A stretch of DNA of 64,000 nt from Lysinibacillus fusiformis (GTDB lineage Bacteria > Bacillota > Bacilli > Bacillales_A > Planococcaceae). The notes under the pieces are model-generated. The model ran no database searches. It had not been told where the DNA came from and was given only the letters and a program-made list of their open reading frames with translations. Below, piece by piece: positions 63,558-64,000 of this stretch (positions are counted from its first letter, which is position 1; every line of letters starts with the position of its first letter). Both the position numbers and the translations under genes were made by a program. Where the stretch lies: contig NZ_CP070490.1 of the NCBI RefSeq assembly GCF_016925635.1, positions 4,904,001-4,968,000 of the forward strand, given 5' to 3'.

Positions 63558-63979
63558 TTAAATAACGGTGTGAGGAATGGTCAACACCTTCGCCAGCAGT
63601 TCCACAGTTTTACTGCGATTCCGCGAATAAACGGAATCATCAATGATAAACGCCGTCACACGTTTTTCAGCGGTTAACGGCTTGATTAGACGCACCATTT
63701 CGCTACTAAGGAATAGTAAAAAGGGACGCCAGTTATACGTAGGCATCTTTAAAAACCGATAAACCGTTTCTTTACACGGTAAATCAATGGCTTTCTTACT
63801 CGTAAACGCACGAAACCAATTCGGATATTGGAAAACGAGTAAAAAATCAATTGAAAGACGGTGATGCGATAGCCAGAAAGCTTGTTAATATGAGCTTTTC
63901 ACAGGTGATAGCCAATATTTAATTCAGAAAATCCTTGTTTTATTTCTTTTGGTAATTGCGCAAAGTATGCTTTATACAT
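63558..63979 (-). pseudogene. IS4-like transposase remnant
   Basis: The N terminus MYKAYFAQLPKEIKQGFSEL runs out of frame near 63905. Another frame continues SIDFLLVFQYPNWFRAFTSK, then YRFLKMPTYNWRPFLLFLSS and TAFIIDDSVYSRNRSKTVEL, the DDE-region start of IS4-group transposases (first Asp in IIDDS). The C-terminal two thirds are missing. It marks past transposition at the edge of the disrupted comGA region. Confidence 0.7.
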
Positions 63980-64000
63980 TATCATAGAGAGAGACACTTT

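Overview
The window is low-GC Firmicute DNA. Its gene order and protein sequences point to a spore-forming bacillus of the Lysinibacillus/Planococcaceae type. The backbone follows the B. subtilis order comG - gcvT/gcvPA/gcvPB - yqhL/lipM - yqhQ/yqhR - aroQ - pepQ - efp - spoIIIA - accB/accC - yqhY - nusB - folD - xseA/xseB - ispA - dxs - tlyA. Nearly all of it lies on the minus strand, and accessory blocks break it in many places. The genus is inferred from synteny and protein similarity only; no database search was possible.

Layout. 1-7170: tlyA (partial), dxs, ispA, xseB, xseA, uppP, folD, nusB. 7380-9770: a frameshifted small zinc-ribbon gene and a bmrR/bmr multidrug efflux pair with a MerR-type 19-bp-spacer promoter. 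9800-12080: yqhY and an AT-rich patch with a MazG-like remnant and unknown genes. 12090-16880: accC, accB and a spoIIIA operon that lacks AA and AB and has shortened AE, AF and AG. 16960-21880: nitronate monooxygenase, efp, pepQ, aroQ, yqhR, yqhQ. 21920-28100: a LytTR/DUF3021/ABC module whose ATPase has an in-frame stop, an XRE/membrane-protein pair, an esterase and three genes resembling orphan toxin-immunity genes. 28500-30050: a secreted/membrane serine hydrolase. 30547-35530: an adenosylcobalamin-dependent ribonucleotide reductase gene (nrdJ) split by two group I introns, each with a homing-endonuclease ORF (one intact, one frameshifted). 35570-37160: NrdR boxes, lipM, yqhL. 37434-38485: a non-coding array of 50 half-units spaced 21 bp apart. 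38800-48730: a glycine riboswitch with cycA, then glsA, an AbgB-type amidohydrolase, an MFS carrier and its probable regulator, and a large secreted repeat protein. 49000-51616: a ComP-type quorum-sensing kinase overlapped by a 52-residue ComX-like pheromone precursor with its own promoter. 51750-53115: a SUKH protein and an ADP-ribosylglycohydrolase. 53360-57650: the glycine cleavage operon behind a tandem glycine riboswitch. 57790-61479: aroK and comGG to comGB, with comGA cut off at its 5' side. 61480-64000: a decayed insertion (dispersed repeat, broken DUF2971 gene, broken small genes, IS transposase remnant).

How the genes work together. Glycine metabolism recurs: riboswitch-controlled cleavage, riboswitch-controlled uptake, and lipM, which supplies lipoyl precursor to GcvH. 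Deoxynucleotide synthesis depends on nrdJ being spliced twice. Cell-cell signalling (comX-comP) lies about 10 kb from a transformation-pseudopilus operon that has lost the 5' part of comGA within this window. The most interesting items are the doubly interrupted nrdJ, the 21-bp phased array, the comX-comP pair without adjacent comQ or comA, and the reduced spoIIIA operon.
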